NCBI RefSeq assembly: GCF_024679095.1
Contig: NC_066577.1
Location: forward strand, 20,001-84,000
Length of the DNA: 64,000 bases
Reading direction: 5' to 3'
Source: Eriocheir sinensis
Taxonomy: Eukaryota; Arthropoda; Malacostraca; Decapoda; Varunidae
In this document: in pieces, positions 45,758 to 56,491 of the stretch
Numbering within the stretch: the first letter of the stretch is position 1
How the letters are laid out: every line of letters begins with the position of its first letter
Position numbers and translations under genes: made by a program
Notes under the pieces: model-generated
Database searches by the model: none
Seen by the model: the letters and a program-made list of their open reading frames with translations, nothing else
What the model was told of the DNA's origin: nothing

Positions 45758-46165
45758 GGGGGAGAGGGAAGAGGGCGTAGGAGGGGTGTTGTGAGTGGAA
45801 ATGGTTGCAGACTGGTAATAGGGGGCCTTGGGGGGTGGACATCACTGGTTGGAGGGGAGGGGCAGGAAGGTGTGAGGAGACAGCGATAGGAGAAGGAGGA
45901 GGAATGGGGGAAGAGGACGTGGGAGGAAGGGTGGTAAAGTGGAGGGAAAGCGAACAGAGGAAGGGAGGTGGAGACGGTTAGTGAGAGGAAAAAGCGAGAA
46001 GAGTGATAGAGAGCGTGGTGGAAGGGGAGGTGAGGTGGAGTGAAGGGGATGTAAGAGCAGAGAAGAACAAGAGGGATGTGGAGGGTGGTAGTGAGGGAAG
46101 AAAAGAAAGAAAAAAAGAGCAGGAGGAGGAGGAGGAGGAGGTAGAGGAAGAGGAGGAGCAGGAGG
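45758..46165. repeat. purine-rich GGAGGGGAAG tract
   Basis: About 400 bp of G/A-rich plus strand ending in (GGA)n near 46122-46170. Confidence 0.75.
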
Positions 46166-47200
46166 GGTAGCAGGGTCGGCCACTAATTCAATTAAGCAAC
46201 ACAAATTCCTTTCTTGGGCTGCAGCATCGCGGGACAAAGGCCACCGCTGGCTGGTTAGCTTCTCTTTCTTTCATTTTTATAGTGAGGGTTTTTTCTTCCT
46301 TTATCACTTTTTTACTTTTTCTTTTCTATCTACAGTAACAAAGTCTCTTCCAATTTTTTTTAACTTATTTCAATTTTTATTGTTTTACTTTTTCCTTTAA
46401 TATTACTTTTTTTAGCTTTTACTTTTACTCTTGCTTTTATCCTTCCTTTAATTAGTGACAGCTTTTTTCCTTCCTTTATTTTTTTAAAGCCACAAACGAT
46501 GCAAGTGATTCTACGTCATGTTCATAATCGTTTATCTTTCAGCTGTGTGTATAGGTAAGTATTTTCTTCAGTCAATATCTACTGACCTTTTTCTTCTTTT
46601 AATCCTATTAAAAATACCTCTACTTATCTCACATTATATTTATTTGTCATTATATCTATATATCCTTACGGTTACTCTCCCGCTCTCTTTCACGCTGTCT
46701 TCCTATACATTCACCCGTTTGATATTTCTACTCCTTTCTCGTAACTGTCATGTATATCTAATGAAACCGCTGCATGTTTCGTTCTAGCTTGTGTCTGTTT
46801 AAATAGTTCATCTTTTTTGCAGCTTTCCTTCGGTCTCTTTCCTCTGTCGACTCACTTCCTCTAGGGGTGCCCATTGCCAGCTCTTTCTCTTGTACCAGCT
46901 TAAACTGACTCAACTTTCTTTTACATGTCATTTCAACTGTTTTCAAAGGATGCTGCAGAACCGTGATAGGCTGTAGATTTTATCATGTAAATTATCTGCT
47001 GTTCGGTGCGTCAGTCACACTTTGGTGCAGCACCAAAAACCTGCAGCCGACCTTATCGGTCATACGGCGGACGGAGACACATGACGCTCGCATGCGCGAC
47101 CATGTGCGACCTCCCACGAATCGCAGGTCGCCGATTGTCGTTGTTAGGTCGTAAAATCAGTGTGACAGGGGCTTTATCTGTTCGTACTCGAGCCTGTACA
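46166..47200. other. T-rich then unique DNA, no gene seen
   Basis: 46260-46500 is T-rich. The segment ~46992-47175 starts with CAGTCACACTTTGG and ends with CAGTGTGACAGGGGC; the ends are only partly complementary, so a small DNA element is possible but not called. Confidence 0.4.
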
Positions 47201-47270
47201 CCTGTCTAATTAAACACCTGCACCTCGAGACGGATGGAGTGGCGTTAATAGGACAACAGGAATGTGGTAA

Positions 47271-47354
<84 letters not shown>

Positions 47355-47489
47355 GGTGTGTCTGTGTGTGTGTGCGTGTGTGTGTGTGTTGGTGTGTGTG
47401 TGTGTGTGTGTGTGTGTTTACATTATATATAACATTAATTAAACGTTGTATTGACTGCAGCGGCACAGCTCTCTCCCCTTCCACCCTCC

Positions 47490-47586
<97 letters not shown>

Positions 47587-47643
47587 AATTAACACAACAT
47601 ACACTTTCATTGTACGTACAAATCAACTGGTGGGTCGTGGCAG

Positions 47644-47716
<73 letters not shown>

Positions 47717-47784
47717 CACACATTCCTATTGTCCTATTAACGCCACTCCATCTGTCTCGAGGTGCAGGTGTTTAATTAGACAGG
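47201..47784. repeat. inverted repeat enclosing three microsatellites
   Basis: Left arm 47201-47256 (CCTGTCTAATTAAACACCTG...) is the reverse complement of 47729-47784 with two mismatches in 56 bp. Moving inward, the arms are continued by (TG)n at 47274-47418 and the complementary (CA)n at 47647-47712. The centre holds unique DNA and (CT)n at 47492-47584. A transcript or single strand could fold into a long hairpin. Confidence 0.9.
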
Positions 47785-47865
47785 GTGAGTCCGATAATAA
47801 TTTGGGTCATGTGGATTATTCCGCAGTAACAGTGTGCACCCTGACCCCGGGGGGGACGGAATAAG

Positions 47866-48870
47866 AGGATGATGATGATGATGATGATGATGAGGGTAAT
47901 AGGAGACTAGCAGAAGGGTACTGGTTGGACTAAGATTCTGAAAGAAAGGTACGTAATCAGTAACATAGTGGTGTAAATGGTGGAGGGATGAAGTTCTGTT
48001 TGGTGGATATTGATGGAGGAGGAGGAGGAGGAGGAGGAGGCTGGATGGTTGAAGGTGGTAGCAAGGGAAGAATTGAGTGTGGTAGAAGGATAATGGTAGA
48101 AGAAAACCGATGAAGGAAAAAAGTAAGGAAAGTAAACAGAAGACAGATAAAATAAAAGTGAGTAGTGGAGATAGCAGGAGGAGGAAAAAGACGGGAGGAA
48201 GAAAGAGGGAGGCAGAGGTGGGTGAGGACAGGCAGGTGGAGGAGGAGGATGCGAGAAAAAAAGGTTAGTGAAGAATGACGAGTGGAAATAGGTAAGGAAG
48301 GTAAGATAGGGTAAGAAAAGGTAAAGGTAATGTAAGGTAAGGTAAGGCAAGGTAAGAGATGGATAGTTAGGGGAGTTGTGAGGTGGAGAATACAAAGACG
48401 CTGTAAAGATAAGCTAAAATTAAGGAACATTATAAGATAGTAAATTAGTGGACCTTGAGAGGTGGAGGATACAAGGACGCTGCTTACAAGTACATGTAGA
48501 GTGGAGGTATTAAGACCCTGGGAGATGAGTGGAGACCAGCAAGGAGACTAAATCCGCTAACAGTGTGGAGAACAAATGTGGAGATCAAGGCAGCGTGGGG
48601 AGGCGGCTTTACCTGATGGACCTTCCGGGGAGGCTGTCAGGCGAATGGGAGGAAGGGGGAGCGGAGATGGAAGGAGGGGGAATAAACTGACGATGAAATA
48701 AATAGAAAAAATGAAGCAGGACAGACGAAACAAAAAAAAAAGTAGAAAAATGAAGGAAATAGAAAACGAAAAACGGACAAAAAACAAAGAAAAATGTAGC
48801 AAAAAGAAAATAAAGAAAAACAAAACACGGACATGAAGTAAGACAGATCGAGGTCACAATTTGAGACGAG
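47866..48870. repeat. (GAT)n, purine-rich tract and (GGTAA)n
   Basis: A short (GAT)n at 47868-47893, (GGA)n near 48016-48040, GGAGGAGGAAAAAG DNA to about 48290, then a pentanucleotide AAGGT-like array at about 48296-48356, then A/G-rich DNA to 48840. A diverged duplicate of TGTGAGGTGGAGAATACAAAGACGCTG-like sequence occurs at about 48377 and 48457. No gene is supported. Confidence 0.7.
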
Positions 48871-49277
48871 GTAGCGGGGAAAACCTTTCCCTTAAGAGCT
48901 TCACGTCTGGCTGTCAGGCCTCACCACGCCGCTGACCAGCGCCGAGGGGGAGCAGCACAACAGCCTGGCACCCCACGCCCTTGTCACGCCCACACACGCA
49001 CGACCTGAACTTATTTCTTCTTTCCTCCTATTATTTTTCTTGATCTTCTTTTCCTTCCCTAATTTTTTTTCTTACTCAATTATCCCTTCCATTCACCCAT
49101 GCTTTCTTATTTTTCTTCCTTTCATCTATACGCCAGGATTGGACTGAACCGACGAAAAAAAAGAAAGGGAAGGAAGGAAGGTGGGTGGTATGGGGGAGGA
49201 AGGAAGGAAGGAAGGTAGGTGGTAAGGATTAGGAAGGAAGGAAGAACGAACTGAAGAGGACGAATTATGGTTTTGAA
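48871..49277. other. unique and T-rich DNA, no gene seen
   Basis: A GC-rich stretch at 48900-49000 passes into T/C-rich DNA (49010-49130) and a GGAAGGAA cluster (49165-49220). No supported ORF. Confidence 0.5.
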
Positions 49278-50796
49278 TTTTTTTTTTAAACTAAGGAAAC
49301 AGTTCAAGGGCGCAAAGAAAAATATAAAAAAGCCCGCTACTAAGTGCTCCTGAATAGAGGTCAAAGGGGTGTCCAAAAAAAGAGAGGTCAATTTCGGGAG
49401 GAGGTATCCTGAAACCCTCCTCTTGAAAGAGTTCAAGTCGTAGGCAGGAGGAAATACAGATGAAGGAAGATAGTTCCAGAGTTTACCAGCATGAGGGATG
49501 AAAGAGTGAAGATGCTGGTTGACTCTTGCATAAGGGGTTTGGACAGTATAGGGATGAGCATGAGTAGAAAGTCGTGTGCAGCGGGGCAGCGGAGGGAGGA
49601 GGCATGCAGTTAGCAAGTTCAGAAGAGCAGTCAGCGTGAAAATAACGATAGAAGATAGAAAGAGAGGCAACATGGCGGCGGAATTTGAGAGGTAGAAGAC
49701 TATCAGTATGAGGAGGAGAGCTGATGAAACGAAGAGACTTAGACTCCACTCTGTAAAGGAGAGCTGTGTGAGATGCATACTCCATACGAGGGCGGACAAG
49801 GCTCCTGTAAATGGATAGCAGCTGTGCGGGGAAGAAGAACTGGCGGAGACGGTAAAGAACGCCCAGCCTTGAGGAAGCTGATTTAGTAAGAGATGAGATA
49901 TGAAGTTTCGAGGTTGAGATTTTGAGTTAAGGATAGACCGAGGATGTTTAGTGTTGAAGGTGATAGCTGAGTGTTGTCAAATAATAGGGGATAGTTGTTT
50001 GGAAGATTGTGTCGAGTGGATAGGTGGAGTAACTGTGTTTTTGAGGCGTTGAAGGACACCAGGTTCCTCTTGCCCCAATCGGAAATAATAGTAATGTCTG
50101 AGGCTAAGCGTTCTGTTGCCTCCAGTCTTGAGTCGTTAAATTCCTGTAGGGTGGGTCTTCTATTGAAAGAAGTTGAGTAATGCAGAGTGGAATCATCGGC
50201 GTAGGAATGGATAGGACAGTTCGTTTTGGAAAGAAGATCATCAATGAACAACAGAAAGAGAGTGGGAGATAGGACAGAACCCTGTGGGACACCACTGTTA
50301 ATAGGTTTAGGGGAAGAACATTGACCGTCTATCACAGCAGAAATAGAACGGTCAGAAAGGAAACTAGAGATAAAGGTACAGAGAGAAGGATAGAAACCGT
50401 AGGAGGGTAGTTTGGAAAGCAAAGATTTGTGCCAGACCCTATCAAAAGCTTTTGATATGTCCAGCGCAATAGCAAAGGTTTCACCGAAACGGCTAAGAGA
50501 GGATAACCAAGGGTCAGTTAGGAAGGCAAGGAGATCACCAGTAGAACGCCCCTTGCGGAACCCATACTGGCGATCAGATAGAAGGTCAGAAGTGGAAAGG
50601 TGCTTTTGAATCTTCCGGTTAAGGATTGATTCAAAAGCTTTAGATAGACAAGAAAGTAAAGCTATAGGACGGTAGTTTGAGGGATTGGAACGGTCACCCT
50701 TCTTAGGCACAGGCTGTATGAAGGCATATTTCCAGTAGGAAGGAAAGGTAGATGTTGACAGGCAGAGGCGAAAGAGTTTGACCAGGCAGGGTGACG
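49278..50796 (-). mobile_element. Fam-C LINE, 5'-truncated copy
   Basis: A ~1.52-kb minus-strand copy beginning (on plus) with a T10 run and extending to GACCAGGCAGGGTGAC, where a Fam-B tail replaces the rest. It contains RT and 3'UTR without APE. It is nearly colinear with 25903-27455 and 56361-57913. Confidence 0.92.
49450..50710 (-). pseudogene. Fam-C reverse transcriptase, truncated copy
   Basis: Segment 50710-49883 reads PKKGDRSNPSNYRPIALL, RQYGFRKGRSTGDLL, motif A IALDISKAFDRVWH, motif B NSGVPQGSVLSPTLF and motif C HSYADDSTLHY. An insertion near 49905 turns the LTQNLNWKLH region into LTQNLNLETS and shifts the frame. The remaining C-terminal part is read in other frames down to HAGKLWNYLPSSVFPPAYDL and VSGYLL. 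Catalytic residues are intact, but the N-terminus is missing, so the copy is dead. Confidence 0.85.
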
Positions 50797-50888
50797 GATT
50801 GATTAAATCACTGAAAGCAGGCAGCCTCGCAATGAGCCAACAGGCTTTCTGCTACCTGTTCGTCCATGTTTCCATGTTTCCATGTTTC
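50797..50888 (+). mobile_element. Fam-B LINE, 3'-terminal fragment
   Basis: Ninety bases match the end of the Fam-B 3'UTR: GATTAAATCAC, GGCA.CCTCG.AATGAGCCAA and GGCTTTCTG, then three CATGTTTC octamers. It truncates the 5' side of the minus-strand Fam-C copy and is followed by (TCC)n. Confidence 0.85.
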
Positions 50889-51240
50889 CTCCTCCTCCTC
50901 CTCCTCATCCTCCTCCTTCTCCTCCTCCTCCATCTATACATCCTTCTCCTCCTCCTCCTCCTCCTCCTCCTCCACTCCTTCCGCTTTGCATGGTGTCTAT
51001 CTCCTTCTCTGCTTGTTTCTCCCGCTTCTAAGTTCGCTCATCTTCCTCCTCCTCCATTTTCTCCTTCAGATTTGCTTGTTCCCAGTTGAATTTCTTGTAA
51101 TCTCTTTCGCTGATCTCACACTTCCTCCTCCTCCTTTTCCCCCTCTTACCAAAATCCCAAATTCTATTACTACCGTTTCGTCTTTTTTTTCCTCGTTCTC
51201 TTTTTCTTCCATATTCCACTTATCCCTAACCACCAGTGCC
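50886..51240. repeat. (TCC)n and pyrimidine-rich tract
   Basis: (CTC/TCC) arrays at 50886-50975 pass into CTTCCTCCTCC-type DNA. ORFs are compositional. Confidence 0.8.
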
Positions 51241-51301
51241 CAACCAGTAACCATCCCATTACCATCAGCAGATCCCGTACCTTGAATCCACCTCATCCTT
51301 G

Positions 51302-51760
51302 TTTGCATATTTTTGGTGAACAGATTAAGGATATTTCTAGTTGGGAGTCACTCTTGATTATAAACTGACATTTGAGAAGCACTAACGTTCCATGTCTTCC
51401 ACTATTGCACAGAAGACAGGCTTACTTCGTAAGTGCTTCAAAACATTTCTTGTGACTCAACTGTAATCAAATCATTTTATGTATTCATTTTGCCCCACTT
51501 TGAATATTGTGCTCCTGTTTGGATGTCTGCTGCCAGTTGCCATTTAAAGTTACTTGACAGAGCAATCAATTCAAATAAACTTATTTCTCCGGCACTTGTT
51601 CTTGATCTTGATCATTGGCGTCAAGTTGGTGTGTGTGTTATTTAAAGTTTTTAAGAATAATCGGCATCCCTTACACAATGCTTTGCCTGATCCTTTTACA
51701 CCTGCCCGGGTCACGAGGTTTGCTCTTAGTCAAAACCAAGATCTATAGTATCAGGTCTCC
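51302..51760 (+). pseudogene. Fam-G RT C-terminal remnant
   Basis: Reading across frames gives LGVTLDYKLTFEKH, SSTIAQKTGLLRKC, FILPHFEYCAPVWMSAA, HLKLLDRAI and LPDPFTPARVTRFALSQNQ. LGV(T/S)LD..LTFE.H and HFEYCAPVW are conserved positions just after the RT core in jockey/CR1-group elements; the rest is the family's C-terminal domain. Frames change near 51425, 51540 and 51630. No APE, RT catalytic motif or tail is present, and no other copy of this family lies in the window. Confidence 0.7.
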
Positions 51761-51841
51761 TCACTTTACCTCCACTGCGCAGCCTGTGACGTCAGCTGGC
51801 TGTGAGACAGTGAGGAAGACGGGATACTATTCTATTTTCCC

Positions 51842-51956
<115 letters not shown>

Positions 51957-52750
51957 AGCACGGGCCCAGTGAAACTGCATCCACACGTCATTTATCAACA
52001 ACAATGAAAACGAGCACCTCCCACGATCACTGCTCCCCTTCCCCTGTCCCTTCACCCCCTTCCTCCCAGCCTTCCATGTCTCCCTACTTTCTCACCCATT
52101 AATTCATTTTCCCATTCACCTCACCCATCCACACATTCTCACAAACCTAACCCCCTCACCCACTAACTAGTCATCCACCTCCGACTCACTTACATTCCCC
52201 ACCCATTCTCCCGTCACCCGCTTCACACACACCCAAGTCATCCACTTTCCCACCCATCTGATACACTGTCACCCGTCTCTCTGCTGGGTGACCACATGGC
52301 GAAAGGGTGGAGGAGAGGGAATTTTAAGAGATGGGGGTGGTGGTGGGGTGGTGATGATCGAGAAAGTGGAAGAATGAAAATAGGTGGTGATTGGGTGGTG
52401 GGTAAAGTGGAGGAATAAATGGAAGTAGTGGAGGAGGTGGAGGGAGAGAAGAATATGGTGGCTAGGTGGAAGTGATGTGGTAGGGGAGGTGGTGGAAGAG
52501 ATGGAGGTTGGTTGTGAGTGGTGGCGTGGAAAGAAAAAAGAAAGGAAGTGATGGAGTAGGCGGAGAAAGAGACGCGTGTGTTGTTTGGGTGGCAGTGGAG
52601 GAAGAGGTGGAGCTGATGGATGCATTGTGACGGTGCGTGAAACAGCGGGGAAATGTTGCTAAAGTTTCGTTTTCTTTACCGATTGTTTAGTTTAGTTTCC
52701 CAGATATTCCTTTTGACGTGGTTGCTGATTGTGTCATGCCATCAATCTTT

Positions 52751-52751
<1 letters not shown>
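51957..52751. other. C-rich then GGTGG-rich DNA, no gene seen
   Basis: 52070-52260 repeats CACCCA-like words (CTCACCCATTAA, TCACCCATCC, CTCACCCACTAA) with irregular spacing. 52290-52620 is G/A/T-rich with GGTGGTGG and GGAGGTGG words. ORFs are compositional. Confidence 0.5.

Positions 52752-52826
<75 letters not shown>
52752..52826. repeat. (CA)n microsatellite
   Basis: 75 bp of (CA)n. From 52827 to 53227 the DNA is AT-rich, rich in ACACAAA words, with no gene. Confidence 0.96.
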
Positions 52827-52827
<1 letters not shown>

Positions 52828-53225
52828 ACATACACACATTCAACACTTACGTACATGACGCGACGACTTGAAGACACACACAACCCACCTTTCTCCTGTA
52901 AAAGAAAAGAAAAATGCAACTAAAAATCTTTGGTGTAGAACTTTCTGACTATTTAATATTGTCTCGCCAACACACGCCTACTTTAATGTTGTACTTTTGT
53001 AATAATATGACATATTTGTGGAGTTTTTTGTTCATGGTTAAAAACAAAACAAAGGGAGACAGAATGACACAAAAAATCATAAAGAAACACAAATACACAC
53101 AAAATGACAATTAATACATACACTCAGAACACAAAAAGAAACAAAATTCAAGTTAAATGCAGTGAAGCACAGATCCACGAATATACAGCAAAGATGCAAA
53201 CAGAAAACACAAAATATCGATAGAT

Positions 53226-53227
<2 letters not shown>

Positions 53228-53277
<50 letters not shown>
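53228..53277. repeat. (CA)n 5' of the SINE
   Basis: 50 bp of (CA)n ending at the first base of the SINE head; its counterpart lies at 53542-53564. Confidence 0.95.
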
Positions 53278-53278
<1 letters not shown>

Positions 53279-53541
53279 GCTCCGATAGTTCAGTGGTTAA
53301 AGCTCTGCGCGGCCACGCTTCGCGGCTTGGCTGGGGGAGGTTCGAGCCCTGCTCAGGCCAGGATTTTCCGCTGGTAAAGAGCAGTTACTGTCCCCCCTTG
53401 TGCAAGGAGGATGGTGTGTGTGGTGTGTGAAGGTCTCAGCAGTACCCAGAAATCGACAATAATATAATGAGCCTTGCTCTAATCGGAAGGGTACCTGCTG
53501 GCGACGACGTGTCCAGTTAGTGATCAGGACGTCGGTGAATT
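53278..53541 (+). mobile_element. tRNA-derived SINE
   Basis: The head reads GCTCCGATAGTTCAGTGGTTA, containing the RNA polymerase III A-box-like TAGTTCAGTGG, and GGTTCGAGCCC ~50 bp later fits the B box. This is the layout of a tRNA-related promoter with CGCTTCGCGGCTTG between the boxes. A ~190-bp body unrelated to tRNA follows, so it is a SINE and not a functional tRNA gene (no CCA-side acceptor pairing to the 5' end). It is flanked by (CA)n at 53228-53277 and (AC)n at 53542-53564, either a microsatellite target split by insertion or a tail that grew. Partner LINE unknown. Confidence 0.75.
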
Positions 53542-53564
53542 ACACACACACACACACACACACA

Positions 53565-53960
53565 AAACAAAAACACTAGAGAAAGCATAAACTCGTCCCG
53601 GCCACAACATGTTCCGGTAAAGTCTAAAAATAAAACACACACACGCAGACTTAACGGAACAAGTTAAGCCAGACCAAACAGCGCAGCACGAGTTACACAT
53701 GAGAGAACACCGGCGCGCAGCGCTGCACGGAGGAAAATAAACGGAAATGAGCGAGAGTTACGGACCAAAAAGATGGTACGAAGGTTAGATAAAATGATGT
53801 TGACCTTGGGCGTGAGGAAAAGTAATTAGGGCGTAAAGTCTGCCTGTATTGTACTCCTCAGGAAACCGTGGCCGTGCAGGTAAAATGTGAATGAAAGGCG
53901 TATAATGTAAAAAGGTACGGTAATTCGGACTTCAAGGAGAAAAACGTAAATATACAATGA
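53565..53960. other. unique DNA, no gene seen
   Basis: No repeat or supported ORF between the SINE and the GGGAA-type tract. Confidence 0.5.
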
Positions 53961-54320
53961 GGAGAAATGGGTTGAAGGAGAGGGGGATGGGAGGAAGGTG
54001 TCACAAACAGGTCAGTATGGGGAAGGGGAGTGGAGGCAGGTAAGGTTAGAAAGGTGGAGGGAAGGCAAGGAAAGGAGAGAGGGAAAGGAAGGGAAGAGAA
54101 ATGGAGGAAGGAAGAGAAGGGTAAAGGAGGGAAAAGAAGGGAAGGGAAGGGAAGATAAAAGTAGGGAATGAAAAGGAAAGGAATGGAAAAGAAGGAAAGG
54201 GAAAGGAGGGGAATGAATGTGAAGGGAAGGATAATGGAGGGAAAATAAGGGAAAGTATGGAAATGGAAGGAAAAGGAGGGGACGGGAATGAAAAGGAAAG
54301 GACGGGGAGGGAAAGGGAAA
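53961..54320. repeat. GGGAA/GGAAA purine tract, left part
   Basis: Irregular GGGAAGGAAAGG words. The same style of DNA resumes at 60497 on the other side of Fam-F, so the two parts were probably continuous before that insertion. Confidence 0.8.
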
Positions 54321-54465
54321 CATTTGAAAACATTTGAAACATTTTATTATCCCTTTTTTATACAATTATGTATTTACAATAATTTACTAGTGCAGGGAGC
54401 CCATTTAAAGCTGTATGCTTTTGGGCAGTACTGAAACAGGTGCCGGACTAAATCAATAGTGCAAT

Positions 54466-54842
<377 letters not shown>

Positions 54843-55007
54843 TGATAATATTAACACAATATCATTAGTAAAAATTGTAATTGATTTATAAAAATATGGT
54901 AGTACTGTAACTGATAATGTAAGTAGTAATAGTATTAATACAATAATAATAGTATAAGGTAATAATTGATTAAGCTGAGGACACACTCTGACAGATGATA
55001 CATGGAC

Positions 55008-56352
55008 TTAATAATTATAATTGAGAAGAATATGCTTTTTAAATTGTTTTTTAAAGGAATGTATTGAATTTAGAGCTTTAATATTATTAGGAATAGAATT
55101 CCAGGTTTTAGGTCCTGAATAAGAATGTGAGTGTTGAAAAAGTGTTAAATTATGGGCAGGTGTACGTAAATTTTCATGAGTACGGGTGAAATAGGTATGT
55201 TGTGACTGTAAAGACACGGAGGTTTCACTTTTGATCTTTTATACATGTAAATCCCAATTTGTAGCTTATTTATGTCAAAAGTTAAGGAATTTGTTTCTTT
55301 AAAGAGAGGTTGTGTGGGCAAAGTAGTCACTGTTTGTAATAATTCTTATTATTTTCTTTTGAAGTCTAAACAGAGGTAACAGGTGTGTGGGGTAGGTGTT
55401 GCACCAGATAGGCGTACAGTAATACAAGTGTGGTTAGACATGTGCGTTATATAACATTTTCAAAACATCAATGGGCATTAATTCTTTAATTTGATATAAC
55501 AGAGATACTAGCCTGGATAATTTAAGGATTTGGTTTGTTACGTGATGCTTAAAGGTCATGGTATCATCATACGTTATTCCTAATAATGTATGTTTATTAG
55601 TTCTGCTTATAATGTCTTGGGAAAAAAATAGGGACGGAAGCATTGATGGTGACTTATTAGTAAACAGCATATAAAATGTTTTGTTTAAGTTCACTGTTAA
55701 TCTATTACTCAGACACCATTTATGAAAGGTTTGTAGGTCAGTATTTGCTATATGTATCATGTCAGTAGGATTTTCACCAGTAATATTTAAGGTTGAGTCA
55801 TCTGCGAAAAGGATTGTTTTAAGGTTTGTAAATATGTAAGTAATATCATTTATATATAAGAGAAACAGGATTGGACCCAAGACACTGCCCTGTGGAACAC
55901 CGTATTGAATAGGTAGAGATGCAGATATACAAGTGTGAAATTTGGTTGATTGAGTTCTGTGGGACAAGTAATCCTGAAACCAGTCATGAATAATACCTCT
56001 AATTCCATAGTAATACAACTTACGTAATAATATATCGTGTCTGACTGTATCAAAAGCTTTGGTGAAGTCAACAAAGATGCTTAATAATGACTGTTTATTA
56101 TCTAAAGTTTTATAGATTTCTTCTGAATAAGTTCTCAAGGCATCAAAAGTGTTTAGACCACGACGAAAACCAAACTGACTTGGATTAAGTATGTTTTTAG
56201 TTTCAAGAAAATTTATGAGGAATTTTTTCATTACTTTTCCAAGCTCTTAGAAAAAACATTTTGTAAGGTTTTTGGTCTATAATTACTTAGTTCATCTTTG
56301 GGACCTTTCTTATGGATGGGGACAACAGTTGCATGTTTTAGGAGTTGAGGAA
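55008..56352 (-). pseudogene. Fam-F reverse transcriptase
   Basis: The main frame 56231-55434 encodes NPSQFGFRRGLNTFDAL, motif A SIFVDFTKAFDTVRHDILL, motif B IQYGVPQGSVLGPILFLLY, motif C TILFADDSTLNI, then KWCLSNRLTVNLNKT and HTLLGITYDDTMTFKHH. Upstream, to 56352, another frame gives GKFPQLLKHATVVPIHKKG and LSNYRP. Downstream, a stop after NAHV (55434) and frame changes lead to FKETNSLTFDINKLQIGIY and finally THENLRTPAHNLTLFQHS and GPKTWNSIPNNIKAL, a C-terminal block shared by many LINE RTs. Catalytic residues are intact in motifs A-C. The gene is split by Fam-C between the fingers (after NNSIK at 59416) and the GKFPQLL segment. Confidence 0.85.
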
Positions 56353-56491
56353 ATTTACCTTTTTTTTTTTTTTTTTTTTTTTTTACAGCAAAGGAGACAG
56401 TTCAAGGGCACAAAAAAAGCAAACATTAATAAAAAAAAGCCCGCTACTCACTGCTCCTAAAAAGAATCCAAAGAGGTGGCCGAAAGATAGG

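Noticed and set aside
46992..47175. miniature DNA transposon with CAGTCACACT/CAGTGTGAC ends
   Set aside because: The ends are only partly complementary and flanking duplications are not visible; kept as a remark in the region note.
48296..48356. telomere-like repeat
   Set aside because: The pentamer is AAGGT/GGTAA-like and not the arthropod TTAGG; the run is short and interstitial.
53278..53350. functional tRNA gene
   Set aside because: A and B boxes are present, but the 5' end and the region after the B box cannot form an acceptor stem and a 190-bp body follows; a SINE explains it better.
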